Shown: positions 7,889 to 18,910 of the stretch, piece after piece | Layout: each line of letters starts with the position of its first letter | Position numbering within the stretch: position 1 is the first letter of the stretch | Origin: Kitasatospora phosalacinea | GTDB lineage: Bacteria > Actinomycetota > Actinomycetes > Streptomycetales > Streptomycetaceae | Reading direction: 5' to 3' | DNA: 64,000 bases | Assembly: GCF_030268885.1 (NCBI RefSeq) | Contig: NZ_BSSA01000009.1 | Coordinates: forward strand, 124,001-188,000 | Notes under the pieces: generated by a model | Told to the model about the DNA's origin: nothing | Databases searched by the model: none | Seen by the model: the letters and a program-made list of their open reading frames with translations, nothing else | Made by a program: the position numbers and the translations under genes

Positions 7889-9358
7889 GTGCGCTGTCTG
7901 GTGACCGGGGCGACCGGGTACCTCGGCGGGCGACTGGTGCCCGAACTGCTGGCCGACGGGGCGAAGGTGCGCTGCCTGGTGCGCGACCCGGCCCGGCTGC
8001 GCGACCACCCGTGGCGGTCCGCCGTGGAGACCGCCACCGGCGACGTGACCCGGCCGCCCACCCTGGACGGGGCCTTCGACGGCGTCGACGTCGCCTACTA
8101 CCTGGTGCACTCGCTCGGCAGCGGCCCCGACTTCGAACGCACCGACCGGGACGCCGCCCGCGCCTTCGGCCTGGCCGCCGCCCGGGCCGGCGTGCGGCGG
8201 ATCGTCTACCTGGGCGGCCTCGTCCCGCCCGACCTGCCCGAGGGGCAGCTCTCCCCGCACCTGCGCTCCCGGGTCGCCACCGGCCGCGCCCTGCGCGAGG
8301 GCGGCGTACCCGTCACCGAACTGCGCGCCGCCGTGGTGATCGGCTCCGGCTCGGCCTCCTTCGAGATGCTCCGCCACCTCACCGAGCGCCTGCCCGTGAT
8401 GGTCACCCCGCGCTGGGTGGACACCCGGATCCAGCCGATCGCCGTCCGCGACGTGCTGCGCCTGCTGCTGGCCGCCGCCCACCTGCCCGACGACCCGGCC
8501 ACCGACCGGGCCTTCGACATCGGCGGCCCCGAGGTGCTCACCTACCGCGCGATGATGCAGCGCTACGCCCGCATCGCGGGCCTGCGGCGGCGGCTGATCG
8601 TCTCGCTGCCCGTCCTCACCCCGAGCCTGTCCTCGCACTGGGTCGGCCTGGTCACCCCCGTCCCCGGCGGCCTGGCCCGCCCGCTGGTCGAGTCGCTGCG
8701 GCACGAGGTGGTCCGCTCCGAACGGGACCTGGACCGCTGGATCCCCGACCCGCCCGGCGGCCCGATCGGCTTCGACCGCGCCGTCGAACTCGCGCTGCGC
8801 CGCATCCGCGACGACGAGGTGGACACCCGCTGGTCCTCCGCCTCGCTGCCCGGCGCCCCCAGCGACCCGCTGCCCACCGACCCCGGCTGGGCGGGCGGCA
8901 GCCTCTACCAGGACGTCCGCGAGCGGCAGGTGGCCGCGCCGCCCGAGGCGCTGTGGCGGGTGGTCGAGGGCATCGGCGGCGAGCACGGCTGGTACTCCTT
9001 CCCGCTCGCCTGGGCGGTGCGCGGCGCGCTCGACCGGCTGGCCGGCGGCGTCGGGCTGCGCCGCGGACGGCGCTCGCCCGGACGGCTGCGGGTCGGCGAC
9101 TCGCTCGACTTCTGGCGGGTCGAGGAGATCGAACCCGGACGGCTGCTGCGCCTGCGCGCCGAGATGCGGCTGCCCGGCCTGGCCTGGCTGGAACTCACCG
9201 TCACCCCCGACGGGGACGGCGCCCGCTACCGCCAGCGCGCCCTGTTCCACCCGCACGGCCTGGCCGGGCAGGCCTACTGGTGGTCGGTCGCCCCGTTCCA
9301 CGCCGTGGTCTTCGGCGGCATGGCCCGCAACATCGCCGCCCGCGCGGAGTCCGGCTGA
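7889..9358 (+). CDS. NAD(P)-binding SDR/NmrA-like protein with C-terminal DUF2867
   Basis: A 489-residue two-domain protein. The N-terminal atypical short-chain dehydrogenase domain begins with the dinucleotide loop VTGATGYLGGRLVPELLADG and contains VAYYLVHSLGSG and RRIVYLGGLVPPDL. From about residue 345 a DUF2867 / SRPBCC-like region follows, with WRVVEGIGGEHGWYSFPLAW, VGDSLDFWRVEEIEPGRLL and a C-terminal aromatic stretch. The architecture resembles proteins of the YbjT-like group. GTG at 7889 is set by GGGAGGTG. The substrate is unknown; a membrane-lipid or quinone-related role is only a guess. Confidence 0.83.
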   Translation: MRCLVTGATGYLGGRLVPELLADGAKVRCLVRDPARLRDHPWRSAVETATGDVTRPPTLDGAFDGVDVAYYLVHSLGSGPDFERTDRDAARAFGLAAARAGVRRIVYLGGLVPPDLPEGQLSPHLRSRVATGRALREGGVPVTELRAAVVIGSGSASFEMLRHLTERLPVMVTPRWVDTRIQPIAVRDVLRLLLAAAHLPDDPATDRAFDIGGPEVLTYRAMMQRYARIAGLRRRLIVSLPVLTPSLSSHWVGLVTPVPGGLARPLVESLRHEVVRSERDLDRWIPDPPGGPIGFDRAVELALRRIRDDEVDTRWSSASLPGAPSDPLPTDPGWAGGSLYQDVRERQVAAPPEALWRVVEGIGGEHGWYSFPLAWAVRGALDRLAGGVGLRRGRRSPGRLRVGDSLDFWRVEEIEPGRLLRLRAEMRLPGLAWLELTVTPDGDGARYRQRALFHPHGLAGQAYWWSVAPFHAVVFGGMARNIAARAESG

Positions 9359-9404
9359 CCGTCCTCCGGGGGGTTGGTTGCGGAGATCCCCCCGCGACGA
9401 GATA

Positions 9405-11666
<2,262 letters not shown>

Positions 11667-11689
11667 CGCCCCGTCACCGCCCGACGCCG

Positions 11690-11721
11690 CCGCGGCCGCC
11701 CCTTCCGGGGGGCGGCCGCGG
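11690..11721 (+). terminator. Hairpin after icd
   Basis: A 13-bp GC-rich stem (11690-11702 with 11709-11721) closes 24 bp past the icd stop codon. Confidence 0.7.
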
Positions 11722-11761
11722 TTGCGCCGGGAACGGGCGGGTGCGCACTACAGTGCACGGT

Positions 11762-12232
11762 ATGCCCACGCCGCAATTCATCCTGGACCTGCGCGAACAC
11801 ATCGGCCACGACCCGCTGTGGCTGTCCGGCGTCACCGCCGTGGTGGTCGAGGACGGCCGCATCCTGCTCAACCGCCGCTCCGACAACGGCCGTTGGGCCC
11901 TGCTGCACGGGATCGTGGAGCCCGGCGAGCAGCCCGCCGACACCGTGGTCCGGGAGGTGCGGGAGGAGACCGGCGTCACCGTCCTGCCCGAGCGGATCAC
12001 CAGCGTCCACACCCTGCCCGCCTTCGCCTGCACCAACGGCGACCAGGTGCAGTACCTGGACGTCGCCTTCCGCTGCCGCCCGCTGTCCGGCGAAGCCGTG
12101 GTCAACGACGAGGAGTCGCTCGCGGTCGCCTGGTTCCCGCTGGACGACCTCCCGCCGCTGGGCCGGGGCGACGCCATGCTGCTGGAGAAGGCGCTCGAGG
12201 ACCGCCCCTCGCCCTGGTTCGCCCTGAGCTGA
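11762..12232 (+). CDS. NUDIX hydrolase
   Basis: A 156-residue NUDIX-fold pyrophosphohydrolase. The NUDIX box is intact: [23 protein letters not shown] (near residues 56-78), which binds Mg2+ and cleaves a nucleoside diphosphate linked to X. The preceding [13 protein letters not shown] and the following [11 protein letters not shown] match small ADP-ribose/NDP-sugar or dNTP-cleaning members; substrate cannot be assigned. TACAGT (11749-11754) ends 7 nt before the ATG with no ribosome site between, so the mRNA is probably leaderless. Confidence 0.9.
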   Translation: MPTPQFILDLREHIGHDPLWLSGVTAVVVEDGRILLNRRSDNGRWALLHGIVEPGEQPADTVVREVREETGVTVLPERITSVHTLPAFACTNGDQVQYLDVAFRCRPLSGEAVVNDEESLAVAWFPLDDLPPLGRGDAMLLEKALEDRPSPWFALS

Positions 12233-12288
12233 CGCCCTGCCGGAACTCCCTTCCGGCGCACGGCCGTTGGAACGTCCAGGAGGCGATC

Positions 12289-13260
12289 ATGGACTATCCA
12301 CCGACCCGGCTGCCCGGGCGCGGCCCCGGCTGGTACCGCGGCGACCTGCACGTGCACTCGGTGCACTCCGACGGCGAACTCACCCCCGCCGAACTGGCCG
12401 CCGCCGCCCGCGCCGCCGGGCTCGACTTCCTCGCCACCACCGAGCACGACGCCCCCACCGCGCCCGGGAGTTGGGGCGAGGTGGGCGGCGACGACCTGCT
12501 GGTGATCCTGGGGGAGGAGGTCACCACCGGCACCGGCCACTGGCTGGCGCTCGGCCTCGCCCCCGGTCGACTCGTCGACCACCGGCACCGGGCGGGCGAG
12601 GCGGCCTTCGAGCGGGAGCTGCGCGGGGTGCGCGCGGCGGGCGGGACGTGCGTCGCCGCGCACCCCCACGCGCCGTACCCGGGAGGGGAGTTGATGTACC
12701 CGCTGGGGGCCTTCGACGCCGTCGAGGTGTGGAACGGGCAGTGGTCCGCCGACCTGCCGTGGAACGCCGACAACGAGGCCGCGCTCGCCGAGTGGGGCCG
12801 CCGCCTCGGCGCGGGCGCCCGCACCGGCCGCTGGCAGCCCGCCGTCGGCAGCAGCGACGCCCACCTGCCCGGCCAGCTCGGCACCCCGCAGACCGTGGTG
12901 CACGCCGAGGAGTTGAGCACCCCCGCGATCCTCGCCGCCGTCCGGGCCGGGCGCAGCTGGATCGCCGGATCGGCCGCCGTGCAGCTGGAGTTCACCGCCG
13001 AGGCGGCCGGGCGCACGGCCGGGATCGGCGAGCGGCTGGCCACCGCGGGCCGACCGGTCGACCTGGCGGTGCGGCTCTCCGGCCTCCCCGGGGGCTGCAC
13101 GGTGCACTTCCGCACCGAACGCGGCAAGGAGCACCGGGCCCCCGCGGCGGCGGAGCTGCACTGGCGCACCGACGCCGCGGCGACAGCCTTCGTCCGGGTC
13201 GAGGTGCGCCGCCCGGACGGGTGGCCGGTGGCGCTCACCAACCCGGTCCTGCTGGCCTGA
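12289..13260 (+). CDS. PHP-domain metal-dependent hydrolase (CehA/McbA-like)
   Basis: A 323-residue protein with PHP metal-ligand motifs in order: RGDLHVHSVHSDGE (residues 17-30), ATTEHD, a central HPHAPY and GSSDAHLPG near 200. These are typical of PHP phosphoesterases and CehA/McbA-like hydrolases that cleave phosphate or ester bonds with two or three metal ions. The last 90 residues form a beta-rich accessory region. AGGAGG lies before the ATG. It stands 56 bp after the NUDIX gene and may be co-transcribed. Substrate unknown. Confidence 0.87.
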   Translation: MDYPPTRLPGRGPGWYRGDLHVHSVHSDGELTPAELAAAARAAGLDFLATTEHDAPTAPGSWGEVGGDDLLVILGEEVTTGTGHWLALGLAPGRLVDHRHRAGEAAFERELRGVRAAGGTCVAAHPHAPYPGGELMYPLGAFDAVEVWNGQWSADLPWNADNEAALAEWGRRLGAGARTGRWQPAVGSSDAHLPGQLGTPQTVVHAEELSTPAILAAVRAGRSWIAGSAAVQLEFTAEAAGRTAGIGERLATAGRPVDLAVRLSGLPGGCTVHFRTERGKEHRAPAAAELHWRTDAAATAFVRVEVRRPDGWPVALTNPVLLA

Positions 13261-13263
13261 GCG

Positions 13264-13806
13264 TCAGCCCGGCAGGCGGACGCCGAGCCACTGCCGGGCG
13301 CCGTACTGCTCGAAGCGGGCGACCTCGGTGAAGCCGAGGCGTTCGGCGACCCGCAGCGAGGCGGCGTTGGCGGTCCGGGTGGTCAGGGCGACGGGCGTGC
13401 CGGGCCGGGCGGCGGCGAGCCACTCCAGGGCGGCGGCGCAGGCCTCGGTGGCGTAGCCGTGGCCCCAGGCGTGCGGCAGGAACAGGTAGCCGAGCTCGCG
13501 CGCCCCGCCGCCGGGGTGCAGGTGCGCCACCCGGTCGGAGTCGTGCGGGTCGAGCGTGACGACGCCGATCATCGCCCCGTCCAGCTCGACCACCAGCAGC
13601 CCCGGGCGGCCCCGCGGCACCTCGGGCAACTGCTGCTCGAACTCCTCGCGCGGGCGGGCGCCGCCGATGTACGTGCCGACCTCCGGGGAGGTGAACAGCT
13701 CGACGATCGCCGCCCGGTCGCGGGCCTCCGGCTCGCGCAGCAGCAGCCGGGCGGTCCGGATCGGGGCCGGGGGCCAGGGCAGGGGCTCGGTCGAGGAGTC
13801 GATCAC
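13264..13806 (-). CDS. GNAT N-acetyltransferase (RimJ/RimL-like)
   Basis: A 180-residue acetyl-CoA-dependent acetyltransferase of the RimJ/L type: TARLLLREPEARDRAAI at the start, ELGYLFLPHAWGHGYATEA as the acetyl-CoA pyrophosphate loop, and TANAASLRVAERLGF near the end. Only 3 bp separate it from the convergent PHP gene. It precedes another GNAT gene in the same direction. The acceptor may be a ribosomal or other protein N-terminus, or a small molecule; the sequence does not decide. Confidence 0.88.
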   Translation of the reverse strand: MIDSSTEPLPWPPAPIRTARLLLREPEARDRAAIVELFTSPEVGTYIGGARPREEFEQQLPEVPRGRPGLLVVELDGAMIGVVTLDPHDSDRVAHLHPGGGARELGYLFLPHAWGHGYATEACAAALEWLAAARPGTPVALTTRTANAASLRVAERLGFTEVARFEQYGARQWLGVRLPG

Positions 13807-13839
13807 GCCGTCAACGTACCGTGCACGTTCGACGGGTCG

Positions 13840-14271
13840 TCAAGAGGTCTCCAGGTCGCGGCACCAGGCGACCTCGTCGACCAGCGAGCCGTCCGCGAGG
13901 TACTGGCGGACCTGCGGGGCCCCGGCCAGCGCGTCGGCGGCCTCCGGGACGGGGACCTCGCGGAAGCCGAGGCGCTGCCAGAACGCGCCCGCGTCGGTGG
14001 AGAAGAGGTAGACCCGGCGGATGCCGCCCGCGGCCGCCTCGGCCAGCACGTCCTCGACCAGGCGGCGGGCGGTGCCGTTGCCGCGCTGGTCCGGCCGGAC
14101 GGCGACGCTGCGCAGCAGGGCGGTCGGCCCGGCGAGCTCCAGGGCGGCGCTGGCGGTCGGGCCGCTGGCGTCCCGGGTGGTCCACAGCAGGGTGCCGGGC
14201 TCGTCCAGGCCGTGCGGGTCGAGGCCCTGGGCCTGCAGGAAGTCGGCGAGGTCGTCGGTGGTGGTGGACAT
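13840..14271 (-). CDS. Small GNAT-family N-acetyltransferase
   Basis: 143 residues with a compact GNAT fold: LLRSVAVRPDQRGNGTARRLV is the acetyl-CoA loop (V-R-x-R-G-N-G variant), followed by RRVYLFSTDAGAFWQRLGF and FREVP. The shape resembles the ArsN2-like and amino-acid acetyltransferase group, but no arsenic genes are adjacent. It is about 34 bp upstream of the other GNAT gene and probably forms a two-gene unit with it. Substrate unknown. Confidence 0.82.
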   Translation of the reverse strand: MSTTTDDLADFLQAQGLDPHGLDEPGTLLWTTRDASGPTASAALELAGPTALLRSVAVRPDQRGNGTARRLVEDVLAEAAAGGIRRVYLFSTDAGAFWQRLGFREVPVPEAADALAGAPQVRQYLADGSLVDEVAWCRDLETS

Positions 14272-14543
14272 CGGGCGGGCGGTCCTTCCTGGGACGGGAG
14301 CGGCAGACGGAACGGTACCCGGCAGCTGTTACGCGGGACGGCACGGCGCCGTGTCGGACGGGTGAACCGGTCGTCCCGGCCCGGCGGCCCGGCCGTCCGC
14401 ACGGGCACGATCCCGCGGAGCGCCGCTCGGGCGCGCCCGCCGCCGGGGTCTTCCGGCCCGGCCACCGGCTCGCCGTCGACGTCGAGCCGGTGGCCGCGGC
14501 CAGCGGCCGGAGCAGCGCCGCCGGTCCGCGCAGTCGGTGCGGG

Positions 14544-14828
14544 TCACCGCCCCGCCGGTGGCGCGGAGGGCGGGTCGACCTCGGCCCACAGGCGTTCCTG
14601 CTGCCGCCTGTCGCGGTGCCCGAACCGGTCGGCCGCGCCGAGCACCCGGAGCACCGCCGTCGCCACGGCGGCGTCCGGGTGCGCCACGGTCCGGAGGGTG
14701 ACCCGGTGGCTGCCGCCGGGCAGGTGTTCGAGCAGGGGCCGGCGGCCGGTCGGCTCGTGCAGGGCGTCGGCGATCCACCGGGCCCGGTCGGCGGGGCCCG
14801 GTTCGGTGCGGGTGTCGTCGTGGTCCAC
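14544..14828 (-). CDS. Small hypothetical protein, 94 residues
   Basis: Not recognised. The frame from a GTG at 14828 encodes a soluble, charged, helix-prone protein containing ARWIADALHEPTGRRPLL, VTLRTVAHPDAAVATAVLRV and DRRQQERLWAEVDPP. Residue composition looks coding, unlike the Arg/Pro/Gly strings of the other frames. GGAACGGGA lies about 10 nt before the GTG. No domain can be named. The 272 bp on its left (14272-14543) appears empty. Confidence 0.45.
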   Translation of the reverse strand: MDHDDTRTEPGPADRARWIADALHEPTGRRPLLEHLPGGSHRVTLRTVAHPDAAVATAVLRVLGAADRFGHRDRRQQERLWAEVDPPSAPPAGR

Positions 14829-14989
14829 GGGATGGTCATCCCGTTCCGGGGCCGGGCGCGGGGGCGCACCGGGCCCGGACGGACGGCGGCGGAGGGCTTC
14901 CGCTCCGGTCCGGGTCCGTCCGGTCCGGACCGGAGCCGTCGCGTCCGGTGGCCGGAACCGACGGCGCGCCCGCACGGGGCGGTGGGGGC

Positions 14990-16741
14990 TCAGGACGGGC
15001 CGAGGACGATCCGCTCGGTGACCTGCCCGGGCTGGGCGGGCTCGCCGTACAGGGTCGCGGGCAGTAGGTGACCGGCCCGGTCGAGGGTGAACAGCAGGTC
15101 GTGGCCGGGCGGGAGTTCGCCGTCGGCGGGGCGGCGCAGGATGCGGGCGCCCGCGGCGTGGCGGCGGGCCAGCTCGGGGCCGGTCAGGGCGGCGGGGAGG
15201 ACCATCGCCGCGGGGGCGTCGCCCACCACGCCGGGGCCGGGCGCGGCGGCGGGCAGCCGGAACACCGGCAGCTCGGACCCGTCGTGCAGCACGGCCGCCG
15301 CGAGCGCGTTGAACTCGTCCTCGGCGGTCAGCAGGTACACCGCGGTGACGCCCTCCTGCTCGGCGCCCTCGCCGCTCGCGGCGGCCAGCAGCTCCCCGTC
15401 GGCGAGTTCGAGCCCGGCCGCGGAGATCCGGGCCCGCTGCTCGTCGCGCCCGGCCCACAGCAGCACGTCCAGCCCGGCCGAGCGCAGCACGGTGGCCAGC
15501 TCGACCGTCCAGGGCTCGCCGCCGACCAGCAGCGGGCGCGAGCGGGCCGGGCGGGTGACCCGCAGCAGCCGGGCCACCGGGACGGCGGTCAGGCCGTACA
15601 GGGTGACGGTCAGGACGATCACCAGGAAGGTGGCCGGGAGGATCTTCTCCGCGCCGCCGACGCCCGCCGCGGCCAGGCCGGTGGAGAAGGTCGCGGCGGT
15701 GGACGCGGCGACGATGCCGCGCGGCGCCATCCAGCCCAGGAACGCCCGTTCGCCCTCGGCGAGGTCCGTCCCGACGGTGGACAGCGACGCCACCACCGGC
15801 CGCACCACCAGCACCAGCACCGCGACCAGCGCCAGCGAGGGCAGCAGCACCGGCCGCACCGAGGCCCAGGTGACGGTCGAGGAGATCGACACGAACAGCA
15901 CGCCGACGACCAGCGACACCAGGGTCTCGAAGAAGGTCCGCCGGGCGGGCAGGTCGAACGCAGGCACCGTCGCCACCACCACGCCCATCACGATCGCGGC
16001 GATCAGCCCGGTGTCCTCGCGCAGCGCGTCGCACAGCGCCGCGACGCCCACCACCGCCGCCAACTGGGCGCTGGTGGCCAGCACTTCGCCCAGCCGCACG
16101 CGCACCAGCAGCCACCACAGCAGCGCCGCGCCGAGCAGCCCGCCCAGCAGGCCCAGGCCCATGCTCGCGGCGAACTCCAGCAGCCCGGAGCCGAACTTCC
16201 GGTGCTGCTCGCTCAGCAGCGCGTGGTAGACCAGTGCGCCGAGGATGCCGCCGACCGGATCGATCAGCGAGCCCTCCCACACCAGGATCCGCTGCACCCG
16301 CTCGGTCGGGCGGACGAAGTTCAGCAGCGGCCCCACCACCGTCGGCCCCGACACCACCAGCACCGCGCCCAGCATCGCCGCCGCCTGCCCCGAGACGCCC
16401 AGCAGCGGCGCGGCCGCCAGCGCGGCGGCCGGGGCGGTCAGCACGGTGCCGATCCACACCAGCCGCACCACCGCGTGCCGGGTGTGGCCGGTCAGCTTGC
16501 GCAGGTCCAGGCCGAGCCCGGCGTCGTACAGGATGACCGCGACGGCGAGCGAGACCAGCGGGGAGAAGGCCGGGCCGAGCAGCTGGTCCGGGTGGACGTC
16601 GTCGGTCACCGCCCCGGCGGCGAAGCCCACCGGCAGCAGCACGATGATGGCCGGGACGTGCAGCCGGGCGGCCAGCAGTTGGGAGGCGACGGCGAGCACC
16701 ACCGTCAGCCCGGACCCGATCAGGATCTGCTCAGAGGTCAT
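14990..16741 (-). CDS. Na+/H+ antiporter (CPA family) with nucleotide-binding-like tail
   Basis: 583-residue polytopic membrane protein. About 12 hydrophobic segments fill residues 1-395, with CPA hallmarks VILYDAGLGLDLRKL, VVSGPTVVGPLLNFVRP, EGSLIDPVGGILGALV and MAPRGIVAASTAATFS. From about 410 a soluble domain begins with LLVGGEPWTVELATVLRSAG and includes ADGELLAAA and AVYLLTAEDEFNALAAAVL; this resembles a TrkA-N/RCK regulatory domain, which would gate transport by a nucleotide. Function is probably pH or sodium homeostasis at the plasma membrane. The ATG at 16741 has a weak GGGATGG upstream. It diverges from the flavoprotein gene. Confidence 0.88.
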   Translation of the reverse strand: MTSEQILIGSGLTVVLAVASQLLAARLHVPAIIVLLPVGFAAGAVTDDVHPDQLLGPAFSPLVSLAVAVILYDAGLGLDLRKLTGHTRHAVVRLVWIGTVLTAPAAALAAAPLLGVSGQAAAMLGAVLVVSGPTVVGPLLNFVRPTERVQRILVWEGSLIDPVGGILGALVYHALLSEQHRKFGSGLLEFAASMGLGLLGGLLGAALLWWLLVRVRLGEVLATSAQLAAVVGVAALCDALREDTGLIAAIVMGVVVATVPAFDLPARRTFFETLVSLVVGVLFVSISSTVTWASVRPVLLPSLALVAVLVLVVRPVVASLSTVGTDLAEGERAFLGWMAPRGIVAASTAATFSTGLAAAGVGGAEKILPATFLVIVLTVTLYGLTAVPVARLLRVTRPARSRPLLVGGEPWTVELATVLRSAGLDVLLWAGRDEQRARISAAGLELADGELLAAASGEGAEQEGVTAVYLLTAEDEFNALAAAVLHDGSELPVFRLPAAAPGPGVVGDAPAAMVLPAALTGPELARRHAAGARILRRPADGELPPGHDLLFTLDRAGHLLPATLYGEPAQPGQVTERIVLGPS

Positions 16742-16976
16742 CCCGCCATCCCATGCCGCCCGCCCGTTCCCCCGCGCGCCACGCGCCCGGCAGGTCCCCC
16801 GTCCGGCCCAACGCGGCGGCCGGGCCCGGGAGCGGCCGCCGACGGTGCCCGGCCGCCCGCCGCGGGTCGGCCGGTCGGTCCGGGCAACTGGGGCGGTACC
16901 GGTCGGAAACGGTGAAATCCGCCTCCGGGTAGGGCAGTTGCCCGTGCAGGAACGGCGAACGGACTGCGGACTTCCG

Positions 16977-17005
16977 GTGACCGTACGCGCCGCATCCCTT
17001 ACTGT
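16977..17005 (+). promoter_or_regulatory. Predicted leaderless promoter of the FAD monooxygenase gene
   Basis: GTGACC (16977-16982), a 17-nt spacer and TACTGT (17000-17005) end 6 nt before the ATG at 17012, so transcription should begin at or next to the start codon. Confidence 0.5.
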
Positions 17006-17011
17006 ACGGAC

Positions 17012-18349
17012 ATGAGTTCCAGGGGGAGCGCGGTCGGTGACCGCGGTACGGCAGTGGTGATCGGCGGCGGCCTGGCCGGGTGCCTGGCGGCCTGGGCGCT
17101 GCACGGCGTCGCCGAACGGGTCGTGGTGGTCGAACGCGACCGCTACCCGGACGGGACGGACTTCCGCCCCGGCGTCCCGCAGGCCAAGCACGGCCACCTG
17201 CTGCTGGAGGCGGGCCAGCGCACCCTCGACGAGCTGCTGCCCGGCGTCCTCGGCGAACTCCTCGCGGCGGGCGCCACCCGGGTCGGGCTCTCCGGCGGCC
17301 TGCGCTGGCTCACCGCCGCGGGCTGGCTCGCCCCGTACGAGAGCGACCTCGCGGTGCTCACCTGCAGCCGCCCGCTGATCGACCGGCTGGTGCTGGACCG
17401 CGTCCGCACCGCCCCGAACGTCGAGTTCCGCACCGCCACCGAGGTGACCGGGCTGCTCGGCGACGGAACCGCCGTCACCGGCGTGCGGGTCAGCGGCCGC
17501 GGGCTCGGCGGGGAGGAGGACGAGATATCCGCCGAACTGGTCGTCGACGCCGCCGGACGCGCCACCCACGCCGCCAAGTGGCTCTCGGTGATCGGCGCCC
17601 CCGCCGCCCCCCGCGAACGGGTCGACGCCGGGGTCTCCTACGCGACCCGCTTCTACCACCGGCCCGCCGACGCCGACCCCGGAGCCGCGCTCTACCTGCA
17701 GAGCCACGCCCCCGAGCAGGGCCGCTTCGGCGTCCTGCTGCCGGTGGAGGACGACCGCTGGATCGTCGGCATGGGCGGCATGCGCGGCTTCGAACCCTCG
17801 ATGCAGGCCGAGGAGTTCGAGAAGCAGCTCGGCCTGCTCCGCGACCCCGGCATCGCCGAGGCGATCGCCGGGGCCAAGCCCACCGGCCCCGCCCGCGGCT
17901 TCGTCCCCGGCCCCAGCGTCTGGCGGCACTACGAACGCGCCGCCCCGCACGGCTTCCTCGCCCTCGGCGACGCCTCCTGCACCTTCAACCCGGTCTACGG
18001 CCAGGGCATGACCGTCGCCGCGCTCGGCGCCCGCGCCCTGCGCGACGCCGTCCGCAAGCACGGCGACCTCGGCCACGCCGCCGTCCGCGAGACCCGTGGC
18101 GCCATCGCGGCGGTCACCAAGAACCCCTGGCAGATGGCGGCGGGCGAGGACGTCCGCTTCCCCGGCACCATCGGCGGGCCCTCCGGCCTCCAGGTCCGCG
18201 TCCAGCAGCGGATGCTGGACCGGGTGCTGGCCCGCGCCGTCACCGACGCCCAGGTCGCCGCCGCGTTCCACCAGGTCGCCGCCATGGTGGAACCGCCCAC
18301 CCTGCTGTTCCGCCCCTCGGTGCTGAAGCCGGTCCTGTTCGGCGGCTGA
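17012..18349 (+). CDS. FAD-dependent monooxygenase/oxidoreductase
   Basis: 445-residue group-A flavoprotein of the p-hydroxybenzoate-hydroxylase/geranylgeranyl-reductase-like superfamily. It has the ADP-binding loop VVIGGGLAGCLAAWALHG (residues 15-32), the DG-type motif VVDAAGRATHA near 180, and the FAD ribityl motif FLALGDASCTFNPVYGQGM near 318-336. The region KHGHLLLEAGQRTLDELLPG is shared with hydroxylases of halogenase-like and squalene-epoxidase-like groups. It likely hydroxylates or epoxidises a hydrophobic substrate with NAD(P)H and O2. It stands alone, so the pathway is unknown. Confidence 0.85.
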   Translation: MSSRGSAVGDRGTAVVIGGGLAGCLAAWALHGVAERVVVVERDRYPDGTDFRPGVPQAKHGHLLLEAGQRTLDELLPGVLGELLAAGATRVGLSGGLRWLTAAGWLAPYESDLAVLTCSRPLIDRLVLDRVRTAPNVEFRTATEVTGLLGDGTAVTGVRVSGRGLGGEEDEISAELVVDAAGRATHAAKWLSVIGAPAAPRERVDAGVSYATRFYHRPADADPGAALYLQSHAPEQGRFGVLLPVEDDRWIVGMGGMRGFEPSMQAEEFEKQLGLLRDPGIAEAIAGAKPTGPARGFVPGPSVWRHYERAAPHGFLALGDASCTFNPVYGQGMTVAALGARALRDAVRKHGDLGHAAVRETRGAIAAVTKNPWQMAAGEDVRFPGTIGGPSGLQVRVQQRMLDRVLARAVTDAQVAAAFHQVAAMVEPPTLLFRPSVLKPVLFGG

Positions 18350-18364
18350 CCGCTCCGCCCGGGT

Positions 18365-18399
18365 CGGGCCGGGCCGCCGGACGCGGACGGCCCGGCCCG
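18365..18399. terminator. Bidirectional hairpin between convergent genes
   Basis: A perfect 12-bp stem (18365-18376 with 18388-18399) lies between the flavoprotein gene and the small convergent gene on its right. Confidence 0.65.
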
Positions 18400-18422
18400 G
18401 GGGTCGACCCCGCCCGGCGGGG

Positions 18423-18674
18423 TCAGATCCCGTGGGTGGGCAGCAGCAGGATCCGCTCGGGGTCGTAGCGCCGCCAGGCGGGGGCGGCGGAGGCGCCGAT
18501 CAGGCGCAGGCGGCACCAGGGCGTGCCCTCGGGGGAGTTCCACCAGGCGTTGATCCGGCCCAGGGCCCAGCTCTCGGAGTCGTCGAGCAGGACCTCGACG
18601 GGCTGGTACGCGGGGCGCACGTCCTGTTCGGGCGGGGACCAGGCGGGGTCGGTCTGCAGCTGCGGAGGGAGCAC
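18423..18674 (-). CDS. Small conserved hypothetical protein, 83 residues
   Basis: Basic-to-neutral soluble protein that starts at a GTG (18674) 6 nt after AAGGAGG. Its readable core is PAYQPVEVLLDDSESWALGR, INAWWNSPEGTPWCRLRLIG and RRYDPERILLLPTHGI. I recall proteins of this pattern as widespread in streptomycetes without an assigned function. The tryptophan-rich middle suggests a small beta-barrel-like fold, which is inference. A palindrome overlaps its probable promoter. Confidence 0.75.
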   Translation of the reverse strand: MLPPQLQTDPAWSPPEQDVRPAYQPVEVLLDDSESWALGRINAWWNSPEGTPWCRLRLIGASAAPAWRRYDPERILLLPTHGI

Positions 18675-18756
18675 TGCGGGCCTCCTTCGAGTCCGGTCGG
18701 CGGGTGTGACGGGTGCGGGGTGCCCGAACGGCCCGGCTGGTGGCGGTCGGGAACAC

Positions 18757-18772
18757 TCTACAGAGGTGTAGA
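18757..18772. promoter_or_regulatory. Inverted repeat TCTACA-N4-TGTAGA
   Basis: Perfect 6-bp arms with a 4-bp centre overlap a TAGAGT -10-like box on the minus strand, so it may be an operator for the small gene at 18674. It lies 138 bp from the divergent regulator gene at 18911, whose product is a candidate to bind it. Confidence 0.45.
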
Positions 18773-18910
18773 AACGGATGGCGGGCAATCCGGGCACCGT
18801 GGCGCAACGGCGCCGCCCCGGTGGCGCGTTCACGGCGGGGCGGGAGTCCTCCGGCTGCTGCTCCGGCCGGGCCCGCGGGGGTGCGGCCGGGCCGGTCATA
18901 GACTCGACGG

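Noticed and set aside
13840-14271. ArsN2-type arsenic acetyltransferase
   Set aside because: Only general GNAT similarity is visible and the context has no arsenic genes.
14272-14543. Coding gene between the GNAT gene and the small hypothetical gene
   Set aside because: The frames here are only Arg/Pro/Gly-rich shadows without a ribosome site or conserved-looking sequence.
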